Positions 27,008 to 37,724 are shown, counted from the stretch's first letter. The stretch is DNA of 64,000 bases from Polaribacter aquimarinus (GCF_003129485.1 NZ_QFFG01000001.1:248001-312000), one strand, 5' to 3'. Notes: generated from the sequence alone by a model not told the origin. Translations and numbers: made by a program.

Positions 27008-28126
27008 TTAGCTTATAATAGATTTTGCCGCTTTAATATTTGCTATAAATTGATCAAACAAATATTCTGAATCATGTGGTCCAGGGCTTGCCTCAGGGTG
27101 ATATTGAACAGAAAAAGTATTCTTATCTTTTAATCGAATTCCTGCAACGGTATGATCATTTAAATGTACATGAGAAATCTCAACATTTTCATTTGCTTCA
27201 GTTTCTTCTCTATTAATCGCAAAACCATGGTTTTGAGAAGTAATTTCACCTTTTCCTGTTAATAGGTTTTTTACAGGGTGATTAATACCTCTATGCCCGT
27301 TATGCATTTTATAAGTGGAAATACCTTGAGAAAGTGCTATTACTTGATGTCCTAGGCAAATACCAAATAATGGTAAGTCTCTATTTACAATTTCTTTTGC
27401 AACTGCTTGGGCTGCTTCTAAAGGTTCTGGGTCTCCTGGTCCATTTGAAATAAAATACCCATCAGGATTAAAAGCTGATAAATCTTCAAAAGAAGAATTG
27501 TAAGGAAATACTTTTATGTAAGCTCCTCTTTTAGTTAGATTTCTTAAAATATTCTTCTTTATACCAATATCTAAAGCTGAAATTTTAACTTCGGAATTTT
27601 CATCTCCTACAAAATAAGGTTCTTTAGTAGATACTTTAGAAGCTAACTCTAAGCCTTCCATACTTGGAACTTCTGCTAGTTGTTTTTTTAGCGCATTAAT
27701 ATTATCAACTTCTGTAGAAATTATGGCATTCATAGCTCCGTTATCTCTAATATAAGAAACCAAGGCTCTGGTATCTACATCAGAAATTGCCACTAAATTA
27801 TGTTTTGCAAACCAATCTTTTAAATTTCCATCAGAATCTACTCTTGAATGAGTAAAGCTAAAGTTTCTACATATTAAACCTGCAATTTTAATTCCTTCAG
27901 ATTCTACTTCATTATCATTTACTCCATAATTACCAATATGCGCATTTGTAGCTACCATTAATTGCCCATAATAAGAAGGGTCTGTGAAAATTTCTTGGTA
28001 ACCGGTCATCCCTGTATTAAAACAAATTTCTCCAGTAGATGTACCTTCAATACCTACAGATTTTCCGTAAAAAATTGTTCCGTCAGCTAATAAAACTAAA
28101 GCTTTTTTTCGCGTTTGATATTTCAT
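27008..28126 (-). CDS. carA: carbamoyl-phosphate synthase small subunit
   Basis: The glutaminase subunit of carbamoyl-phosphate synthase. It supplies ammonia from glutamine to CarB for pyrimidine and arginine synthesis. 372 residues. The N-terminal CarA domain (ADGTIFYGKSVGIEG, NTGMTGYQEIFTDPSY) is followed by a class I glutamine amidotransferase domain with the catalytic Cys in LFGICLGHQ and the His/Glu pair in VQYHPEASPGPHD. carB is not in the window, so the two subunits are encoded apart. It lies just downstream of the ribosomal superoperon terminator. Confidence 0.97.
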   Translation of the reverse strand: MKYQTRKKALVLLADGTIFYGKSVGIEGTSTGEICFNTGMTGYQEIFTDPSYYGQLMVATNAHIGNYGVNDNEVESEGIKIAGLICRNFSFTHSRVDSDGNLKDWFAKHNLVAISDVDTRALVSYIRDNGAMNAIISTEVDNINALKKQLAEVPSMEGLELASKVSTKEPYFVGDENSEVKISALDIGIKKNILRNLTKRGAYIKVFPYNSSFEDLSAFNPDGYFISNGPGDPEPLEAAQAVAKEIVNRDLPLFGICLGHQVIALSQGISTYKMHNGHRGINHPVKNLLTGKGEITSQNHGFAINREETEANENVEISHVHLNDHTVAGIRLKDKNTFSVQYHPEASPGPHDSEYLFDQFIANIKAAKSIIS

Positions 28127-28160
28127 TTATTATAGTTGTGTTTTGTTGGTGTAAAAATAT

Positions 28161-28195
28161 AAAAAAAGGGATAAACGGTAAACGTTTATCCCTTT
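28161..28195 (-). terminator. terminator of the ribosomal superoperon
   Basis: A perfect 13 bp stem (AAAGGGATAAACG at 28165-28177 with CGTTTATCCCTTT at 28183-28195), 5-base loop, then a T run on the minus strand. It lies between rplQ and carA. Confidence 0.92.
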
Positions 28196-28221
28196 GATAT
28201 AAATTAAAAAATTTTCATTTT

Positions 28222-28707
28222 TTATTCTTCAGATTTTTCTTCTGTCGCTGTTTCTTCTACTTGAGCTGTAGCTTCAGTTTTCTTAGCACTACCTCTTCTA
28301 CTTCTACGTGTAGATTTTTTAGCCTTTTTACCTTTAGGATTGTAAATTTCGTTATAATCTACCAATTCTATCATTGCCATAGGAGCATTATCTCCTTGAC
28401 GATTTCCTAATTTGATAATACGCACATAACCTCCTGGTCTGTCCGCTACTTTTACAGAAACTTCTCTAAAAAGCTCTGTTACAGCATACTTATTACGTAA
28501 ATAAGAGAATACAATACGTCTATTGTGAGTTGTATCTGCTTTAGATTTTGTAATTAATGGTTCTACAAAGGTACGTAATGCTTTTGCTTTTGCCACTGTT
28601 GTGTTAATACGCTTGTGTTCTATTAAAGAACAAGCCATATTAGCTAACATCGCTTTTCTATGCGCTGTTTTTCTTCCTAAATGATTGTGTTTTTTTCCGT
28701 GTCTCAT
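28222..28707 (-). CDS. rplQ: 50S ribosomal protein L17
   Basis: Large-subunit protein L17, last gene of the superoperon. The core ([17 protein letters not shown]... through [10 protein letters not shown]) is normal for about 120 residues. A C-terminal tail of about 40 residues follows, first basic ([19 protein letters not shown]) then acidic ([12 protein letters not shown]). Tails of this type occur in Bacteroidota L17; its role is unknown. 63 bases downstream of rpoA. Confidence 0.97.
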   Translation of the reverse strand: MRHGKKHNHLGRKTAHRKAMLANMACSLIEHKRINTTVAKAKALRTFVEPLITKSKADTTHNRRIVFSYLRNKYAVTELFREVSVKVADRPGGYVRIIKLGNRQGDNAPMAMIELVDYNEIYNPKGKKAKKSTRRSRRGSAKKTEATAQVEETATEEKSEE

Positions 28708-28770
28708 TTTTGACGTTTGTTTATACTTTCATCTTGCTTCTAACCACTTTGGTGAGCAAATTATGAAAGG

Positions 28771-29763
28771 TTAATCTCTATCTAATTTGTATTTTGTTAA
28801 ATCCATCCCGAAACTTAAGCCTTTTACAATCACTAATTCTTCTAATTCAGTTAATGATTTTTTACCAAAGTTTCTAAATTTCATTAAATCACTTTTATTA
28901 AAAGAAACTAAATCTCCTAATGTATCTACTTCTGCAGCTTTTAAACAATTTAAAGCTCTAACAGAAAGATCCATATCGATCAATCTCGTTTTTAATAACT
29001 GACGCATATGTAATGATTCCTCATCGTATGTTTCAGTCTGTGCAATTTCATCTGCTTCTAGAGTGATACGCTCGTCAGAGAATAACATGAAGTGGTGAAT
29101 TAAAATTTTCGCAGCTTCAGTTAATGCATCTTTTGGATTGATAGATCCATCTGTATCTATATCAAAAACTAATTTTTCGTAATCCGTTTTTTGCTCTACA
29201 CGAAAATTTTCGATTGCATACTTTACATTCTTAATTGGTGTGTAAATAGAATCAGTAAATATTGTTCCTATTGGTGCAGATGCTTTTTTATTTTCTTCTG
29301 CAGGTACAAAACCTCTACCTTTTTCTATAGTAATTTCTGCGTTAAGTTTTACTGATTTATCCATGTTACAGATTACTAAATCTGGATTTAACACTTGAAA
29401 ACCAGAGATGAATTTCTGTAAGTCTCCAGCAGTAAACTGTTCTTGACCTGATACTGAAATAGAAACAGTTTCTCTATCAGTTTCATCTATTTGTTTCTTA
29501 AAACGAACCTGTTTTAAGTTTAAGATAATTTCTGTTACATCTTCTACAATACCTGGTACTGTAGAAAATTCATGCTCTACACCATCTATTCTTAATGATG
29601 TAATTGCAAAACCTTCTAAAGATGATAACAATACCCTTCTTAAAGCATTACCTACTGTTAAACCAAAACCTGGTTCTAAAGGTCTAAACTCAAATCTTCC
29701 AGAAAAATCTGTAGATTCTATCATTATTACTTTATCGGGCTTTTGAAAATTTAAAATTGCCAT
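28771..29763 (-). CDS. rpoA: DNA-directed RNA polymerase alpha subunit
   Basis: 330 residues with both domains: an N-terminal dimerisation domain ([34 protein letters not shown]) and a C-terminal DNA- and activator-binding domain ([33 protein letters not shown]). It assembles the core RNA polymerase. Within the alpha part of the superoperon, between rpsD and rplQ. Confidence 0.98.
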   Translation of the reverse strand: MAILNFQKPDKVIMIESTDFSGRFEFRPLEPGFGLTVGNALRRVLLSSLEGFAITSLRIDGVEHEFSTVPGIVEDVTEIILNLKQVRFKKQIDETDRETVSISVSGQEQFTAGDLQKFISGFQVLNPDLVICNMDKSVKLNAEITIEKGRGFVPAEENKKASAPIGTIFTDSIYTPIKNVKYAIENFRVEQKTDYEKLVFDIDTDGSINPKDALTEAAKILIHHFMLFSDERITLEADEIAQTETYDEESLHMRQLLKTRLIDMDLSVRALNCLKAAEVDTLGDLVSFNKSDLMKFRNFGKKSLTELEELVIVKGLSFGMDLTKYKLDRD

Positions 29764-29860
29764 AGTGTTTCTTCGTTTTAATTGTTATTTAGTTGCGCGG
29801 TTTATAAGTTTGAAGAAGTACAAATAAACCCTTTGGCTAAATACCAATATGATTATTTTA

Positions 29861-30466
29861 TTATTTAGAATATAATTCTACGATTAATTGCTCTTTGATA
29901 TTTTCTGGAATTTGTAATCTTTCTGGTACTTTTACAAACGTTCCTGATTTAGTATCATTATTCCAAGTTAACCACTCATAAACATTGCTGTTAGATGCTA
30001 ATGCATCCTCTATTGCTACTAATGATTTGGATTTTTCTCTTACAGCAACCACATCACCTTCTCTTAATCTGTAAGAAGGAATATTAACGATTTCTCCATT
30101 AACTGTAATGTGTCTATGAGATACTAATTGACGTGCTCCACTTCTTGAATTTGATACTCCCATTCTGTACACCACATTGTCTAAACGAGACTCACATAAT
30201 TGTAATAAGATTTCACCAGTAATTCCTTGTGAAGCTGAAGCTTTTTTGAATAAGTTACTGAATTGACGCTCTAATATACCGTAAGTATATTTTGCTTTTT
30301 GCTTTTCAGCTAATTGTGTAGCGTATTCAGATTTTTTTCCTCTTCTTCTTGCGTTTCCGTGTTGTCCTGGAGGGTAATTTCTTTTTTCGAAGTTTTTATC
30401 ATCTCCGAAGATTGCTTCGCCAAATTTACGAGCAATTTTAGTTTTTGGTCCTGTATATCTTGCCAT
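29861..30466 (-). CDS. rpsD: 30S ribosomal protein S4
   Basis: A 201-residue primary 16S rRNA-binding protein with the S4 RNA-binding domain ([33 protein letters not shown]). The N-terminal region has no CxxC cysteines, so it is the zinc-free form. Between rpsK and rpoA, with intergenic gaps of 81 and 97 bases, longer than elsewhere in the operon. Confidence 0.98.
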   Translation of the reverse strand: MARYTGPKTKIARKFGEAIFGDDKNFEKRNYPPGQHGNARRRGKKSEYATQLAEKQKAKYTYGILERQFSNLFKKASASQGITGEILLQLCESRLDNVVYRMGVSNSRSGARQLVSHRHITVNGEIVNIPSYRLREGDVVAVREKSKSLVAIEDALASNSNVYEWLTWNNDTKSGTFVKVPERLQIPENIKEQLIVELYSK

Positions 30467-30547
30467 TTCTTTTTTGTTATAATTAGGGATTATGAATTAA
30501 GGCTAATCCTTCGATAATCGTTAATCCTAATTGATTAAAATATTTAA

Positions 30548-30931
30548 TTATACTCTTCTTCTTTTTGGTGGACGACATCCGTTATGAGGAATTGGTGTTA
30601 CATCAATAATTTCAGTAACTTCAATACCTGCATTGTGGATAGATCTAATTGCAGATTCTCTACCATTACCTGGTCCTTTTACATAAACTTTTACTTTACG
30701 TAAACCTGCTTCTTTTGCAACCGCTGCACAGTCTTCTGCTGCTAATTGAGCAGCATAAGGAGTGTTCTTTTTAGAACCTCTAAAACCCATTTTACCTGCA
30801 GATGACCAAGAAATTACGTCACCTTTTTTATTTGTTAAAGAAATAATGATGTTGTTAAAAGATGCATTTATATGTGCTTCTCCAATTGCATCAATAATTA
30901 CTTTACGTTTTTTTGAACTTGCTTTTGCCAT
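30548..30931 (-). CDS. rpsK: 30S ribosomal protein S11
   Basis: 127 residues, platform protein of the small subunit. Diagnostic stretches: [43 protein letters not shown] and [16 protein letters not shown]. Alpha part of the superoperon, 86 bases downstream of rpsM. Confidence 0.98.
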   Translation of the reverse strand: MAKASSKKRKVIIDAIGEAHINASFNNIIISLTNKKGDVISWSSAGKMGFRGSKKNTPYAAQLAAEDCAAVAKEAGLRKVKVYVKGPGNGRESAIRSIHNAGIEVTEIIDVTPIPHNGCRPPKRRRV

Positions 30932-31017
30932 AATTATAATTGTTTAGTTATTAATTTTAGTAAATTATATATAAATATATATGGCACACTAAAATATAAC
31001 TAGGTTAATCTCTAACT

Positions 31018-31383
31018 TTATTTTTTCTTGTTAGCTACTGTTTTTCTCTTACCTTTTCTTGTACGAGAGTTGTTTTTAGTTCTTTGACCTCTTAAAGGAA
31101 GCCCCATTCTATGACGGATTCCTCTTTGACAACCAATATCCATTAAACGTTTGATGTTCAACTGAACTTCAGAACGTAATTCACCTTCAATTGTGAAAGC
31201 TCCAACTTGTTCTCTAATTGCTGCTATTTGATCATCAGTCCAATCTTGAACTTTGATACTTTCATCAACTTTTGCTTTTGCTAAAACTTCTTTAGCTCTA
31301 CTGTTTCCTATACCAAAGATATAAGTTAAAGCGATAACACCTCTTTTATTCTTTGGAATATCAATACCTGCTATTCTTGCCAT
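31018..31383 (-). CDS. rpsM: 30S ribosomal protein S13
   Basis: 121 residues, head protein of the small subunit contacting tRNA and L5. It starts [15 protein letters not shown] and ends in the basic tail [28 protein letters not shown] is the tRNA-contacting end. Its start codon overlaps the rpmJ stop (TAATG), so it is likely translationally coupled. Confidence 0.98.
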   Translation of the reverse strand: MARIAGIDIPKNKRGVIALTYIFGIGNSRAKEVLAKAKVDESIKVQDWTDDQIAAIREQVGAFTIEGELRSEVQLNIKRLMDIGCQRGIRHRMGLPLRGQRTKNNSRTRKGKRKTVANKKK

Positions 31384-31499
31384 TACCCTTGTCTTTGTTT
31401 AAATCTAGGATTTTGTTTATTTATTACGTATAATCTACCTTTTCTGCGTACTATTTTGCAGTCGGCACTTCTTTTTTTAACTGATGCTCTAACTTTCAT
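31383..31499 (-). CDS. rpmJ: 50S ribosomal protein L36
   Basis: A 38-residue gene between infA and rpsM. The translation starts [15 protein letters not shown] and ends NPRFKQRQG. Of the four zinc ligands of standard L36 (Cys11, Cys14, Cys27, His32), only Cys14 remains; the others are Ser, Asn and Arg, so it should not bind zinc. Its stop overlaps the S13 start by one base. Confidence 0.95.
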   Translation of the reverse strand: MKVRASVKKRSADCKIVRRKGRLYVINKQNPRFKQRQG

Positions 31500-31511
31500 C
31501 TGTTTTGTTTT

Positions 31512-31727
31512 TTAGTATCTGTAAGTAATTCTTGCTTTTGTTAAATCGTAAGGACTCATTTCTAACTTTACCTTATCTCCAGGTAATAATTTAATATAAT
31601 GCATACGCATTTTACCAGAAATGTGAGCCGTTACAATATGTCCGTTTTCTAATTCTACACGAAACATCGCATTTGATAATGCTTCTGTAATTGTTCCATC
31701 TTGTTGAATTGCGGGTTGTTTAGCCAT
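31512..31727 (-). CDS. infA: translation initiation factor IF-1
   Basis: 71 residues, a single OB-fold. Diagnostic: [25 protein letters not shown] and [28 protein letters not shown]. It binds the ribosomal A site during initiation. One base separates it from secY. adk and map, which lie between secY and infA in many bacteria, are absent here. Confidence 0.98.
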   Translation of the reverse strand: MAKQPAIQQDGTITEALSNAMFRVELENGHIVTAHISGKMRMHYIKLLPGDKVKLEMSPYDLTKARITYRY

Positions 31728-31728
31728 T

Positions 31729-33054
31729 TTACTTATTCGATTTTCTGTTACTATTTCCTGCTTTCATTAAACCATCATAATGGCGATTTAATAAATACGA
31801 ATTTATTTGTTGTAAAGTATCAATTGCAACACCAACCATAATAATTAATGATGTACCACCGTAAAACATTGCCCAACTCTGTTGTACTCCAAACTGAACT
31901 ACAATTGCTGGTAAGATTGATAATGCTGCTAAGAATAACGATCCTGGAAACGTAATTCTAGACAGTACAGAATCTAATCTATCTGCTGTGTCTTTACCTG
32001 GTCTAATACCTGGTATAAAACCACCACTTCTCTTTAAATCTTCAGCCATTTTATTCGTAGGAATTGTAATTGCTGTATAGAAATAACTAAAGATGATAAT
32101 TAACAATGCAAAAATTACATTGTACCATAATCCATTGATATCTTGTAAACTTGCAATTGCTGGAAATCTTTGCGCTAAAGCAACTGGTAAAAACATAATT
32201 GCTTGCGCAAAAATTATTGGCATTACACCTGCTGCATTTAATTTTAGAGGAATATAATCTCTAGAACCCGCAACGTTTTGAATGTTTCCTGCAACTGTTC
32301 TTCTGGCATATTGTACTGCAATCTTACGAACAGCAGTAACTAATAAGACAGTTAATAAAATTACGACAAACCAAACTATAACCTCAATTAATACCATCAT
32401 AATTCCTCCTGCACCAGCATTTGTTGTTTTAGCAACAAACTCTTGTAAAAATGCAGCTGGAAAGTTAGCGATAATACCTACAGTAATAAGTAATGAAATT
32501 CCATTACCAACTCCTTTATCTGTAATACGCTCACCTAACCACATCGCAAAAATTGTTCCTGCTGTTAAAATAATGATAGATGATATCCAAAAAGTTGGTC
32601 CACTTACTAAAAAAGCTTCAGGTGGTAAACCAAACTGAGTTTTAATAGCTGTAATATACGTTGGTGCTTGTACCAATGTAATACCAATGGTTAACCATCT
32701 GGTAATTTGTGTAATTTTTTTACGTCCACTTTCTCCATCTTTCTGTAACTTCTGTAAATAAGGAACCGCAATTCCCATTAACTGAACCACAATAGATGCA
32801 GAAATATAAGGCATAATACCAAGTGCCATTACTGACGCTCTAGCAAATGCTCCTCCTGTAAATGCGTTTAATAATCCTAAAAGACCTCCGTCAGCACTTT
32901 GCTTTAAAGCAGCTAATTGTAATGGATCTACTCCAGGTAATGGAATAGCAGCCATAAAGCGATATACTGCAATTAAACCAATAGTAAGAAGAATTTTATT
33001 TTTTAATTCTTCAATACTGAAAATTTCTTTTAATCTATTAATTAAATTCATCAT
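31729..33054 (-). CDS. secY: preprotein translocase subunit SecY
   Basis: 441 residues, ten-span channel of the Sec translocon. Motifs: [40 protein letters not shown], and the cytoplasmic loop [34 protein letters not shown]. Start is MetMet; either codon is possible. Spc part of the superoperon, 10 bases after rplO. Confidence 0.98.
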   Translation of the reverse strand: MMNLINRLKEIFSIEELKNKILLTIGLIAVYRFMAAIPLPGVDPLQLAALKQSADGGLLGLLNAFTGGAFARASVMALGIMPYISASIVVQLMGIAVPYLQKLQKDGESGRKKITQITRWLTIGITLVQAPTYITAIKTQFGLPPEAFLVSGPTFWISSIIILTAGTIFAMWLGERITDKGVGNGISLLITVGIIANFPAAFLQEFVAKTTNAGAGGIMMVLIEVIVWFVVILLTVLLVTAVRKIAVQYARRTVAGNIQNVAGSRDYIPLKLNAAGVMPIIFAQAIMFLPVALAQRFPAIASLQDINGLWYNVIFALLIIIFSYFYTAITIPTNKMAEDLKRSGGFIPGIRPGKDTADRLDSVLSRITFPGSLFLAALSILPAIVVQFGVQQSWAMFYGGTSLIIMVGVAIDTLQQINSYLLNRHYDGLMKAGNSNRKSNK

Positions 33055-33064
33055 TTACGAAATC

Positions 33065-33517
33065 TTATAAAGTAACAGCCTCACCTCCAACTGCTTCAAT
33101 AGCAGCTTTTGCTGATGCTGTAAATTTATGTACAGTTATATTTAATTTAGCTTTTAATTCTCCACCACCTAGTATTTTTACTAAGTCGTTTTTACTTGCT
33201 AATCTATTTGCTACTAAATCTTCTAAAGTAACTGTATCTGTTATCTTTCCACTATCAACTAAAGCTTGTAACTTATCTAAGTTGATCCCTTGATATTCTT
33301 TTCTATTGATATTTGTGAAACCAAATTTTGGCACACGTCTTTGAAGTGGCATCTGCCCTCCTTCAAAACCAATTTTACGAGAATAACCTGAACGAGATTT
33401 AGCCCCTTTGTGACCTCTTGTAGAAGTTCCTCCGTGACCAGAACCTTCACCACGTGCGATTCTTTTTCCCTTTTTTACAGATCCTTCTGCTGGTGTTAAG
33501 TTATGTAAACTACTCAT
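33065..33517 (-). CDS. rplO: 50S ribosomal protein L15
   Basis: 150 residues. It begins MSSLHNLTPAEGSVKKGKRIARGEGSGHGGTSTRGHKGAKSR..., typical of L15, with GFEGGQMPLQRRVPKFGF. A late-assembly large-subunit protein. Between rpmD and secY. Confidence 0.98.
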   Translation of the reverse strand: MSSLHNLTPAEGSVKKGKRIARGEGSGHGGTSTRGHKGAKSRSGYSRKIGFEGGQMPLQRRVPKFGFTNINRKEYQGINLDKLQALVDSGKITDTVTLEDLVANRLASKNDLVKILGGGELKAKLNITVHKFTASAKAAIEAVGGEAVTL

Positions 33518-33527
33518 TTTAAATATC

Positions 33528-33710
33528 TTATTTTAATTCCTCTACAGAAACTAAATGTGAAACTTTATTTACCATACCAACAATTGATGGAGTTGCCTCA
33601 TGCTCAACAGATTGGTTTAATCTACGTAAACCTAATGCTTCTAAAGTTCTTTTTTGATTCTTTAAACGCCCGATTTGACTTTTTACTTGTGTAACTTTAA
33701 TTTTTGCCAT
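33528..33710 (-). CDS. rpmD: 50S ribosomal protein L30
   Basis: 60 residues. [32 protein letters not shown] is diagnostic. Short single-domain form as usual in bacteria. 11 bases after rpsE. Confidence 0.97.
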   Translation of the reverse strand: MAKIKVTQVKSQIGRLKNQKRTLEALGLRRLNQSVEHEATPSIVGMVNKVSHLVSVEELK

Positions 33711-33721
33711 CTCTTTTAGAT

Positions 33722-34243
33722 TTATCCGTTAAATACTTTTTCTAAAGAAATTCCCCTTTGTTTCGCAATTGCAGAAGCACTACGTAATTGTAATAGAGCA
33801 TCAAATGTTGCTTTTACTGCATTGTGAGGGTTAGAAGAACCTTGAGATTTAGATAATACATCATGTACACCAACAGATTCTAATACTGCACGTACTGCAC
33901 CCCCTGCAATTACCCCTGTACCAGGAGAAGCAGGTTTGATAAATACCTTTGCACCACCAAATTTTCCTTTTTGTTCATGAGGTAAAGTACCTTCTAAAAT
34001 TGGTATTCTTACTAAATTTTTCTTAGCATCTTCAACAGCTTTTGCTATTGCCGAAGAAACATCTTTAGATTTCCCTAATCCGTGACCAACAACACCATTA
34101 CCATCACCAACAACAACAATTGCAGAGAAACCAAATGCTCTACCTCCTTTTGTTACTTTGGTAACACGTTGTACACCTACTAATCTATCAACAAGCTCTA
34201 ATCCGCTTGGTTTAACTCTTTCTACGTTTTTATAACCTTGCAT
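33722..34243 (-). CDS. rpsE: 30S ribosomal protein S5
   Basis: 173 residues. Double-stranded RNA-binding-like N-terminal domain ([25 protein letters not shown]) and C-terminal domain ([30 protein letters not shown]). Acts in decoding fidelity. 6 bases after rplR. Confidence 0.98.
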   Translation of the reverse strand: MQGYKNVERVKPSGLELVDRLVGVQRVTKVTKGGRAFGFSAIVVVGDGNGVVGHGLGKSKDVSSAIAKAVEDAKKNLVRIPILEGTLPHEQKGKFGGAKVFIKPASPGTGVIAGGAVRAVLESVGVHDVLSKSQGSSNPHNAVKATFDALLQLRSASAIAKQRGISLEKVFNG

Positions 34244-34249
34244 AATTTC

Positions 34250-34594
34250 TTAAAATTTTAAACCAGCTTCTCTTGCAGCTTCTGCTAATACCTTAACTCT
34301 ACCATGGTATAAATAACCATTTCTATCGAAAGCAACTGTTTCAACTCCTACTTTGATAGCTTTTTCAGCAATTTCTTTCCCAACAGCAGCCGAAGCTTCT
34401 GATTTTGAACTTGCTTTTATATCTCTAGATGCAACTGAAGCTAATGTTACTCCATTTACATCGTCTACTAACTGAGCGTAAATTTCTTTATTACTTCTAA
34501 AAACTGATAATCTTGGTTTAGAAGCTGTACCAGAAACTATTTTTCTGATTCTACGCTTAATTCTAGCTCTTCTTTCTAACTTTGTTAATGCCAT
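34250..34594 (-). CDS. rplR: 50S ribosomal protein L18
   Basis: 114 residues, 5S rRNA-binding protein. Diagnostic: [24 protein letters not shown] segment (here [16 protein letters not shown]) and [26 protein letters not shown]. Spc part of the superoperon, 11 bases after rplF. Confidence 0.98.
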   Translation of the reverse strand: MALTKLERRARIKRRIRKIVSGTASKPRLSVFRSNKEIYAQLVDDVNGVTLASVASRDIKASSKSEASAAVGKEIAEKAIKVGVETVAFDRNGYLYHGRVKVLAEAAREAGLKF

Positions 34595-34605
34595 AATGCT
34601 ATGAA

Positions 34606-35151
34606 TTATGCAGACTTACCTGCTTTTCTTCTTAATACTTCTCCTACAAACTTAACTCCTTTACCTTTATATGGCTCTGGTCTACGGAAACCTCTAATTT
34701 TCGCAGCTACTTGACCCACTAATTGTTTATCAAAAGAAGTTAATTTAACGATTGGGTTTTTCCCTTTTTCTGATACTGTTTCAACTTTAACTTCTGGAGC
34801 TAATTCTAAAACAATATTATGAGAAAATCCTAAAGCTAAATCTAATTTTTGTCCTTGATTAGATGCTCTATAACCTACACCAACCAATTCTAATTCTTTA
34901 GTCCAACCTTTAGATACACCTTCTATCATGTTATTGATTAAGGCCCTCATTAAACCGTGTTGAGCTTTATGGTCTTTACTTTCAGATGCTCTTTCTAATA
35001 CAACTTGTGCATCTTCAACTTTTACAGTAATTCCATCAGAAATAGTTTGAGTTAACTCTCCTAATTTACCTTTTACTGTAACTGTGTTGTCTTTTATGCT
35101 TACATCTACACCTTGTGCGATGCTAACGGGATTTTTTCCTATTCTACTCAT
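34606..35151 (-). CDS. rplF: 50S ribosomal protein L6
   Basis: 181 residues, two similar L6 domains. Diagnostic: [30 protein letters not shown] and [16 protein letters not shown]. Sits near the elongation-factor binding site. 11 bases after rpsH. Confidence 0.98.
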   Translation of the reverse strand: MSRIGKNPVSIAQGVDVSIKDNTVTVKGKLGELTQTISDGITVKVEDAQVVLERASESKDHKAQHGLMRALINNMIEGVSKGWTKELELVGVGYRASNQGQKLDLALGFSHNIVLELAPEVKVETVSEKGKNPIVKLTSFDKQLVGQVAAKIRGFRRPEPYKGKGVKFVGEVLRRKAGKSA

Positions 35152-35162
35152 CTTTCAAGATT

Positions 35163-35561
35163 TTAATAAACGTAACATAAAACTTCTCCTCCAACGTTCT
35201 CTTGACGTGCTTTTTTGTTTGTCATTACACCCTTAGATGTAGAAACAATAGCAATACCAAGTCCATTTAACACTCTTGGCATCTCTTTAGAGCCAACATA
35301 TTTACGTAAACCTGGTGTACTGATTCGTTGAATTTTTCTAATAACTGACTCTTTTGTGTCTTTGTCATATTTTAAGGCAATTTTGATGGTACCTTGAACA
35401 GATTCATCGTTAAATTGATAACTTAAAATATACCCTTGATCAAACAAAATCTTAGTCATTTCCTTCTTCAGGTTCGAAGCTGGAATTTCTACTACTCTGT
35501 GTCCTGCTGCGATAGCATTTCTTACTCTAGTAAGAAAATCCGCGATTGGATCTGTATACAT
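35163..35561 (-). CDS. rpsH: 30S ribosomal protein S8
   Basis: 132 residues. Diagnostic: TDPIADFLTRVRNA and the C-terminal RVLNGLGIAIVSTSKGVMTNKKAR. In E. coli S8 represses the spc operon by binding its mRNA. Here rpsH follows a 163-base gap with a terminator-like hairpin, an unusual break within the operon. Confidence 0.98.
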   Translation of the reverse strand: MYTDPIADFLTRVRNAIAAGHRVVEIPASNLKKEMTKILFDQGYILSYQFNDESVQGTIKIALKYDKDTKESVIRKIQRISTPGLRKYVGSKEMPRVLNGLGIAIVSTSKGVMTNKKARQENVGGEVLCYVY

Positions 35562-35660
35562 ATTAATATAAAATTGCGATTACGGTTTTCAATTACCTCT
35601 ATTTACCTACAGATTTCCCTGTGACAATTGAACCTATAATCAGTTAAAATTCTTATACTC
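35562..35660 (-). promoter_or_regulatory. leader before rpsH
   Basis: About 100 untranslated bases between the hairpin at 35661-35695 and the rpsH start. They hold no gene. A regulatory structure (for instance S8 binding) is possible but I could not match the known S8 site. Confidence 0.3.
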
Positions 35661-35695
35661 AAAAAAAATAGAGCGTGCAAATGTACACATTCTAT
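35661..35695 (-). terminator. terminator-like hairpin between rpsN and rpsH
   Basis: On the minus strand a roughly 10-pair stem (ATAGAATGTG with GCACGCTCTAT, one mismatch and one wobble) is followed by eight T. It lies about 30 bases past the rpsN stop. The loop side contains TACATTTG (35678-35685), the -7 consensus, but with no TTG at the usual distance upstream. It could be an attenuator that tunes expression of rpsH and the genes after it. Confidence 0.6.
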
Positions 35696-35724
35696 TTTTA
35701 TTTTTAAGATTTAATTTTAGATTT

Positions 35725-35994
35725 CTACCAACTAGCTTTTTTAACACCTGGTATTAATCCTTGATTTGCCATTTCACGAAACGTTACACGAGAAATACCA
35801 AATTGTCTCATATATCCTTTTGGACGTCCAGTTAATTTACATCTGTTGTGCATTCTTACTGGTGAAGCGTTCTTTGGTAATTTTTGCAATGCTTCATAAT
35901 CTCCAGCTTCTTTTAAAGCTTTTCTTTTTTCAGCATATTTTGCAACTGTTTTTGCTCTCTTACGTTCACGAGCTTTCATTGATTCTTTAGCCAT
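35725..35994 (-). CDS. rpsN: 30S ribosomal protein S14 (zinc-independent form)
   Basis: 89 residues, the long S14 without CxxC zinc ligands; only one Cys ([20 protein letters not shown]). Small-subunit head protein. 3 bases after rplE. Confidence 0.97.
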   Translation of the reverse strand: MAKESMKARERKRAKTVAKYAEKRKALKEAGDYEALQKLPKNASPVRMHNRCKLTGRPKGYMRQFGISRVTFREMANQGLIPGVKKASW

Positions 35995-35997
35995 TTC

Positions 35998-36549
35998 TTA
36001 ATTTTTTTTGAATGGTAAACCTAATTCTCCTAATAATGACTTTGCTTCCTTATCAGTATCTGCAGATGTTACAAACGTAATATCCATACCGTTAATTTTT
36101 TTCACTTGGTCAATATTTATCTCTGGGTAAATGATTTGTTCAGTAATCCCTAAATTGTAATTACCTCTTCCATCAAATCCGTTAGCTTTTATACCGTTAA
36201 AGTCTCTTACACGTGGTAAAGAAGCTGTAACTAATCTATCTAAAAACTCGTACATTTTATCACCTCTTAACGTAACTTTTACCCCAATTGGCATTCCTTT
36301 ACGTAATTTAAATGATGCAACATCTTTCTTAGACATAGTAGAAATTGCTTTCTGACCAGTAATATTAGTCAATTCTTCTACAGCATAATCTATTAATTTC
36401 TTATCTGCAATTGCAGCACCAACACCTTTAGAAACAACTATTTTTTCTAATTTGGGTACTTGCATTACATTCTTATAACTGAATTCTTCAGTAAGAGCTT
36501 TAATCACTCTTTCTTTGTATTCTGCTTTTAATCTTGGTACGTAACTCAT
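35998..36549 (-). CDS. rplE: 50S ribosomal protein L5
   Basis: 183 residues, binds 5S rRNA and the P-site tRNA. Diagnostic: [38 protein letters not shown] and [17 protein letters not shown]. 8 bases after rplX. Confidence 0.98.
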   Translation of the reverse strand: MSYVPRLKAEYKERVIKALTEEFSYKNVMQVPKLEKIVVSKGVGAAIADKKLIDYAVEELTNITGQKAISTMSKKDVASFKLRKGMPIGVKVTLRGDKMYEFLDRLVTASLPRVRDFNGIKANGFDGRGNYNLGITEQIIYPEINIDQVKKINGMDITFVTSADTDKEAKSLLGELGLPFKKN

Positions 36550-36557
36550 GATTATTC

Positions 36558-36860
36558 TTATTTTTTAGTTTTTTTAGAGACTCTAGTCTTAGTGTCTCCA
36601 TCAACATTATAACCAACTCTTACAGCTGCACCATCCTCTACTAACATAACGTTAGAAATGTGCAATGATGCTTCCTTTTTTACAATACCTCCTTGAGGAT
36701 TTTGAGCGCTTGGTTTTGTATGCTTAGAAACTAAGTTAACTCCTTCTACCAAAACTCTATCCTTATCTTTGATAATTTGTAAAACTTTACCTTCTGATCC
36801 TTTATGATCTCCTGCAATTACTTTTACAGTATCTCCTGATTTTAATTTGAACTTCTTCAT
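36558..36860 (-). CDS. rplX: 50S ribosomal protein L24
   Basis: 100 residues with a KOW motif ([25 protein letters not shown]) near the N-terminus and the family segment [20 protein letters not shown]. Assembly-initiating large-subunit protein. 13 bases after rplN. Confidence 0.98.
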   Translation of the reverse strand: MKKFKLKSGDTVKVIAGDHKGSEGKVLQIIKDKDRVLVEGVNLVSKHTKPSAQNPQGGIVKKEASLHISNVMLVEDGAAVRVGYNVDGDTKTRVSKKTKK

Positions 36861-36873
36861 TTTATATAATGAT

Positions 36874-37242
36874 TTAAAGCACTTCAGGTGCTAATGATAC
36901 TATTTTCATGAATTGTTTCTCACGAAGCTCACGAGCAACAGGACCAAATACACGAGTACCTCTCATTTCCTCAGTAGGATTTAAAAGTACACAAGCATTA
37001 TCATCAAATCTGATATAAGATCCGTCTTTACGTCTCACTTCTTTTTTAGTTCTTACAACAACTGCTCTAGATACTTGACCTTTTTTTACAGTTCCGTTAG
37101 GAGTTGCAGATTTAACAGATACAACAATCTTGTCTCCAATACTTGCGTAACGTTTTTTTGTACCTCCTAAAACTCTAATTACTAAAACTTCTTTAGCTCC
37201 AGTATTATCTGCTACCTTTAATCTTGATTCTGTCTGTAACAT
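36874..37242 (-). CDS. rplN: 50S ribosomal protein L14
   Basis: 122 residues. [28 protein letters not shown] and the C-terminal [23 protein letters not shown] are diagnostic. Stop of rpsQ and start of rplN are 1 base apart. Confidence 0.98.
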   Translation of the reverse strand: MLQTESRLKVADNTGAKEVLVIRVLGGTKKRYASIGDKIVVSVKSATPNGTVKKGQVSRAVVVRTKKEVRRKDGSYIRFDDNACVLLNPTEEMRGTRVFGPVARELREKQFMKIVSLAPEVL

Positions 37243-37243
37243 A

Positions 37244-37501
37244 TTATTTAGCTCTTTCTAGGATTTCTACTAATCTCCAACGTTTAGATTTACTCATAGG
37301 TTTTGTTTCCATTATCCTAACAGTATCTCCTTCGTTGCAATCATTCTTTTCGTCGTGTGCAACATACTTTTTCGTCTTTAATACGAATTTACCGTACATT
37401 GGGTGTTTTACTCTTTTAGTTTCTGATACAACAATAGATTTCTCCATTTTGCTGCTAGAAACAACACCAATTCTCTCTTTTCTAAGATTTCTTTTTTCCA
37501 T
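37244..37501 (-). CDS. rpsQ: 30S ribosomal protein S17
   Basis: 85 residues, OB-fold 16S rRNA-binding protein. Diagnostic: [38 protein letters not shown] and [16 protein letters not shown]. Confidence 0.98.
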   Translation of the reverse strand: MEKRNLRKERIGVVSSSKMEKSIVVSETKRVKHPMYGKFVLKTKKYVAHDEKNDCNEGDTVRIMETKPMSKSKRWRLVEILERAK

Positions 37502-37521
37502 CTTTAAAACTGACTATAGAA

Positions 37522-37713
37522 TTATTGTAATTCTCTTTTTGTTAATTCTGTTGCAATTCTTGCTACAGTTCTTCTTAAACTTCTCAATTGCAATGGGTTC
37601 TCCATAGGAGTAATTGCATGAGCCATCTTAAGATCAGTATAATTCTTTTGCAACGCTCCCAACTTCTCATTAAGATCAGCTGTAGATAATTCTTTTATTT
37701 CTGATTGTTTCAT
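37522..37713 (-). CDS. rpmC: 50S ribosomal protein L29
   Basis: 63 residues, two-helix protein near the exit tunnel. ELSTADLNEKLGALQKNYTDLKMAHA and LRRTVARIATELTKRE are diagnostic. Between rplP and rpsQ. Confidence 0.97.
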   Translation of the reverse strand: MKQSEIKELSTADLNEKLGALQKNYTDLKMAHAITPMENPLQLRSLRRTVARIATELTKRELQ

Positions 37714-37724
37714 TGTATATCGAA

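Noticed and set aside
31500..31728. Missing adk and map, and missing tuf after fusA, as a deletion
   Set aside because: Commonly absent from these positions in Flavobacteriia, so not a special event.
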